Shown here one piece after another: positions 13,326 through 15,024 of a stretch of 15,024 nucleotides of DNA; position 1 is the first letter of the stretch; every line of letters starts with the position of its first letter. The notes beneath the pieces were generated by a model. That model ran no database searches. It worked only from the letters and a program-made list of their open reading frames with translations, and was not told the origin of the DNA. This DNA comes from Ga0077553 sp038215275. GTDB lineage: Bacteria; Acidobacteriota; Terriglobia; Bryobacterales; Bryobacteraceae. Where the stretch lies: NCBI GenBank assembly GCA_038215275.1, contig JBBQRA010000145.1, positions 1-15,024 on the forward strand, in the 5' to 3' direction. A program made the translations under genes and the position numbers.

Positions 13326-14679
13326 ACGAGAGCTTTTGGCCCGCACGGGGATAGGGTTCGGCGGCGTGGCGCTGTCGCAATTGCTGGCGGCGGACGCGTT
13401 TGCGCCAAAGGCGCCGCACTTTCCGGCGAAGGCGAAGCACGTCATTTATCTGATTCTGAACGGTGGCATGTCGCAGGTGGATACGTTCGATCCAAAGCCG
13501 GCGTTAACGAAGTACCACGGGCAGCCGATGCCGGGCGGGAACCCGAAGACGGAGCGCGTGACGGGGTCGCTGATGCGTTCGCCGTTTGCGTTCCGGAAGC
13601 AGGGGCAGAGCGGGATTGAAGTCAGCGAGATTTTTCCGCGGATCGGCGCGGTGATTGATAAGTTCACCGTCATGCGGTCGATGTACAACGACGTGCCGAA
13701 CCATGAGCCGTCGCTCTTCATGACCAATTGCGGGGCGATTCAGCCGGGGCGGCCGTCGCTGGGTAGCTGGTTGACGTATGGGCTGGGGACGGAGAATCGG
13801 AACCTGCCGGGCTTTGTGGTGATGTGTCCGGGGACTCCCGTGGTGGGGCCGCCGCTTTGGGAGAGCGCGTTTCTGCCGGCGGTGTACCAGGGGACTTTTA
13901 TTGGGATCAACGAGACCGATCCCAAGAAGTTGATCAAGTACGTCGATCGGGGGAAGACGGCTCCCGAGGCGCAGCGGCGGCAGTTGGATCTGTTGAAGGC
14001 CTTGAACGAGGAGCACTTGGCGGCGCGGGCGGGCGATGGGCAGTTGGAGGCGACGATTGAGTCGATGGAGATCGCCTACCGGATGCAGACCGAGGGGCCG
14101 GAGGTGTTCGACCTGGGCAAGGAGTCGGAGGCGACGCGGGAGCGGTACGGCGATTCGGCGTTTGGCCGGGGCTGCTTGATGGCGCGGCGAATGGTGGAGA
14201 AGGGTGTGCGGATGGTGCAGATCTACTTCGGCAATTCGCAGCCGTGGGATGCGCACGAGGATATTCAGTCACACGCGCGGTTGGCGCGGCAGGCGGATCC
14301 CGCGGTGGCGGCGCTGGTGCAGGACATGGAGGAACGTGGGCTACTGGACGAGACGCTCGTCGTGGTGGGTACGGAGTTTGGGCGGACACCGGCGGTGGAG
14401 ACCGGGTCGACGACGAAGCTGCATAACGGCCGGGACCACAATTCGCTGGGGTATTCGATTCTGTTGGCGGGTGGGGGCGTGAAGGGCGGATATGTGCACG
14501 GGGCGACGGATGAGTTCGGGTACAAGGCCGTCGATAAGCCGGTGCATCCTCATGACCTGAACGCGACGCTGCTGCATCTTATGGGGCTCGACCATACGAA
14601 GCTGACCTACTTCTATAGCGGGCGGCACTTCCGGCTGACCGATGTGCACGGAGAGTTAGTACGGGACATCCTGGCCTAG
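13303..14679 (+). CDS. DUF1501 protein, Tat-exported, alkaline-phosphatase-like fold
   Basis: This 458-residue protein begins with a twin-arginine signal (TRRELLARTGIGFGGVALSQ, residues 7-26, with Arg8-Arg9), so it should be exported folded. DUF1501 has remote similarity to the alkaline phosphatase/sulfatase superfamily. Metal-site-like motifs are LNGGMSQVDTFDPKP (52-66), MYNDVPNHEPS (127-137), QPWDAHEDIQSH (313-324), TEFGRTP (357-363), GRDHNSLGYS (376-385) and VHPHDLNATLLHLMG (414-428). The first motif has Gln where many relatives have His ('GGxSHxD'). The enzyme activity is unknown for the family. The start at 13303 overlaps the previous gene; an ATG at 13315 would give the more typical 'MWTRREL' start and is equally possible. 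It is translated with, and presumably works with, the preceding DUF1549/DUF1553 protein. Confidence 0.93.
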   Translation: MSFFMWTRRELLARTGIGFGGVALSQLLAADAFAPKAPHFPAKAKHVIYLILNGGMSQVDTFDPKPALTKYHGQPMPGGNPKTERVTGSLMRSPFAFRKQGQSGIEVSEIFPRIGAVIDKFTVMRSMYNDVPNHEPSLFMTNCGAIQPGRPSLGSWLTYGLGTENRNLPGFVVMCPGTPVVGPPLWESAFLPAVYQGTFIGINETDPKKLIKYVDRGKTAPEAQRRQLDLLKALNEEHLAARAGDGQLEATIESMEIAYRMQTEGPEVFDLGKESEATRERYGDSAFGRGCLMARRMVEKGVRMVQIYFGNSQPWDAHEDIQSHARLARQADPAVAALVQDMEERGLLDETLVVVGTEFGRTPAVETGSTTKLHNGRDHNSLGYSILLAGGGVKGGYVHGATDEFGYKAVDKPVHPHDLNATLLHLMGLDHTKLTYFYSGRHFRLTDVHGELVRDILA

Positions 14680-14845
14680 GCCGATGTGGAGCGGGGTTAA
14701 GTCGCATACCGGCAGCCGCCGAGACTGAAACTCTGACTCAACTTAAACACCACCGTGGCGGAAGTGATTTAATTTCAATGTGTTACAACTGTGAAAACGG
14801 CCTAATGACACGCTCCCCCTCGATAGAGGTGTGAGGCGGAGGGAA
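14680..14845. other. Intergenic region with AT-richer core
   Basis: This stretch separates the DUF1501 gene from the right-edge fragment. Around 14740-14806 it is clearly richer in A and T than its surroundings. I found no convincing terminator with a U-tract, no tRNA-like fold and no frame with a good start. Small inverted repeats (for example CCTC-GATA-GAGG, 14818-14829) are too weak to call. If the next feature is a transposase, one end of the element could lie here. Confidence 0.5.
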
Positions 14846-15024
14846 TCAGCAGCAGCGCAGCGTAGGCGGGAGTGCGACTCCATATGCCTGAAATACCTTG
14901 CCCGTCACTCCGGGAGTCTGCCCGCGAAAAACATAACCTTTGCCGTTGATGGCGACCTCCATCTCGACCAAATTGTCCAGATCCCGGATGATGTCGCCCC
15001 ATTCCAACGGCCACTTCTTGCAGG
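14846..15024 (-). CDS. C-terminal fragment of an unidentified protein, possibly an IS4/IS1634-type transposase
   Basis: A minus-strand frame is open from the right edge to TGA at 14846 and gives 58 residues. The sequence is protein-like, with alternating charged and hydrophobic residues: DIIRDLDNLVEMEVAINGKGY, then VFRGQTPGVTGKVFQAYGVALPP and a terminal RCC. The pattern of helix, 'v.i.gk.y..r', then 'GKVFQAxGVxLPP' reminds me of the tail of IS4/IS1634-family transposases, but this is from memory and not verified. The rest of the gene lies beyond the window. A competing minus-strand frame (14802-15014) is arginine/glycine/serine-rich and looks like a shadow. Confidence 0.45.
   Translation of the reverse strand, partial: CKKWPLEWGDIIRDLDNLVEMEVAINGKGYVFRGQTPGVTGKVFQAYGVALPPTLRCC

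Noticed and set aside
14818..14829. Small hairpin as terminator for the DUF1501 gene
   Set aside because: The stem is only four base pairs and no T-tract follows on either strand.

Overview
The window is high-GC bacterial DNA with tightly packed genes on both strands. The gene content suggests a Gram-negative Acidobacteriota bacterium of the Bryobacterales/Solibacterales type. The clues are a homodimeric-type pyruvate dehydrogenase E1, a TonB-family protein, two family-9 heptosyltransferase-like enzymes and a secreted DUF1549/DUF1553 plus DUF1501 pair, which is typical of Planctomycetes and Solibacter relatives. This placement is inferred from gene content; no marker gene was tested.

Layout. 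Positions 1-2007 (minus strand) hold the N-terminal third of aceE, a strong intrinsic terminator, and a TonB-family protein with a glycine-rich linker. Positions 2104-4891 (minus) hold an M3 oligopeptidase preceded by a phytanoyl-CoA dioxygenase-family protein, probably one transcript. Only 17 bp separate the dioxygenase start from a divergent plus-strand cluster (4909-7730): waaF, a small RfaE-like nucleotidyltransferase-fold protein lacking its catalytic histidines, a WaaC-like glycosyltransferase, and an isoprenylcysteine-methyltransferase-like membrane protein. The first three look like an envelope-sugar (LPS core) unit.

A minus-strand unit follows (7720-8948): an FKBP/SlyD-like prolyl isomerase and a GNAT acetyltransferase, converging on the methyltransferase with an 11-bp overlap. 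Upstream of the isomerase are a 17-bp palindrome and a possible unannotated 53-residue coiled-coil ORF. From 9267 a consensus -10 promoter drives a plus-strand run to 14679: a phosphofructokinase with pyrophosphate-type signature residues, an abutting SAM methyltransferase, and the DUF1549/DUF1553 and DUF1501 secreted pair, whose genes overlap. The right edge (14846-15024) carries the C-terminal end of a minus-strand protein that may be a transposase.

Most of the window is ordinary housekeeping or envelope DNA, and I see no clear new defence or mobile system. The points most worth checking are the catalytically dead-looking RfaE-like protein between two heptosyltransferases, the predicted PPi-dependent phosphofructokinase, the small coiled-coil ORF, and the palindromes in front of aceE and the FKBP gene.
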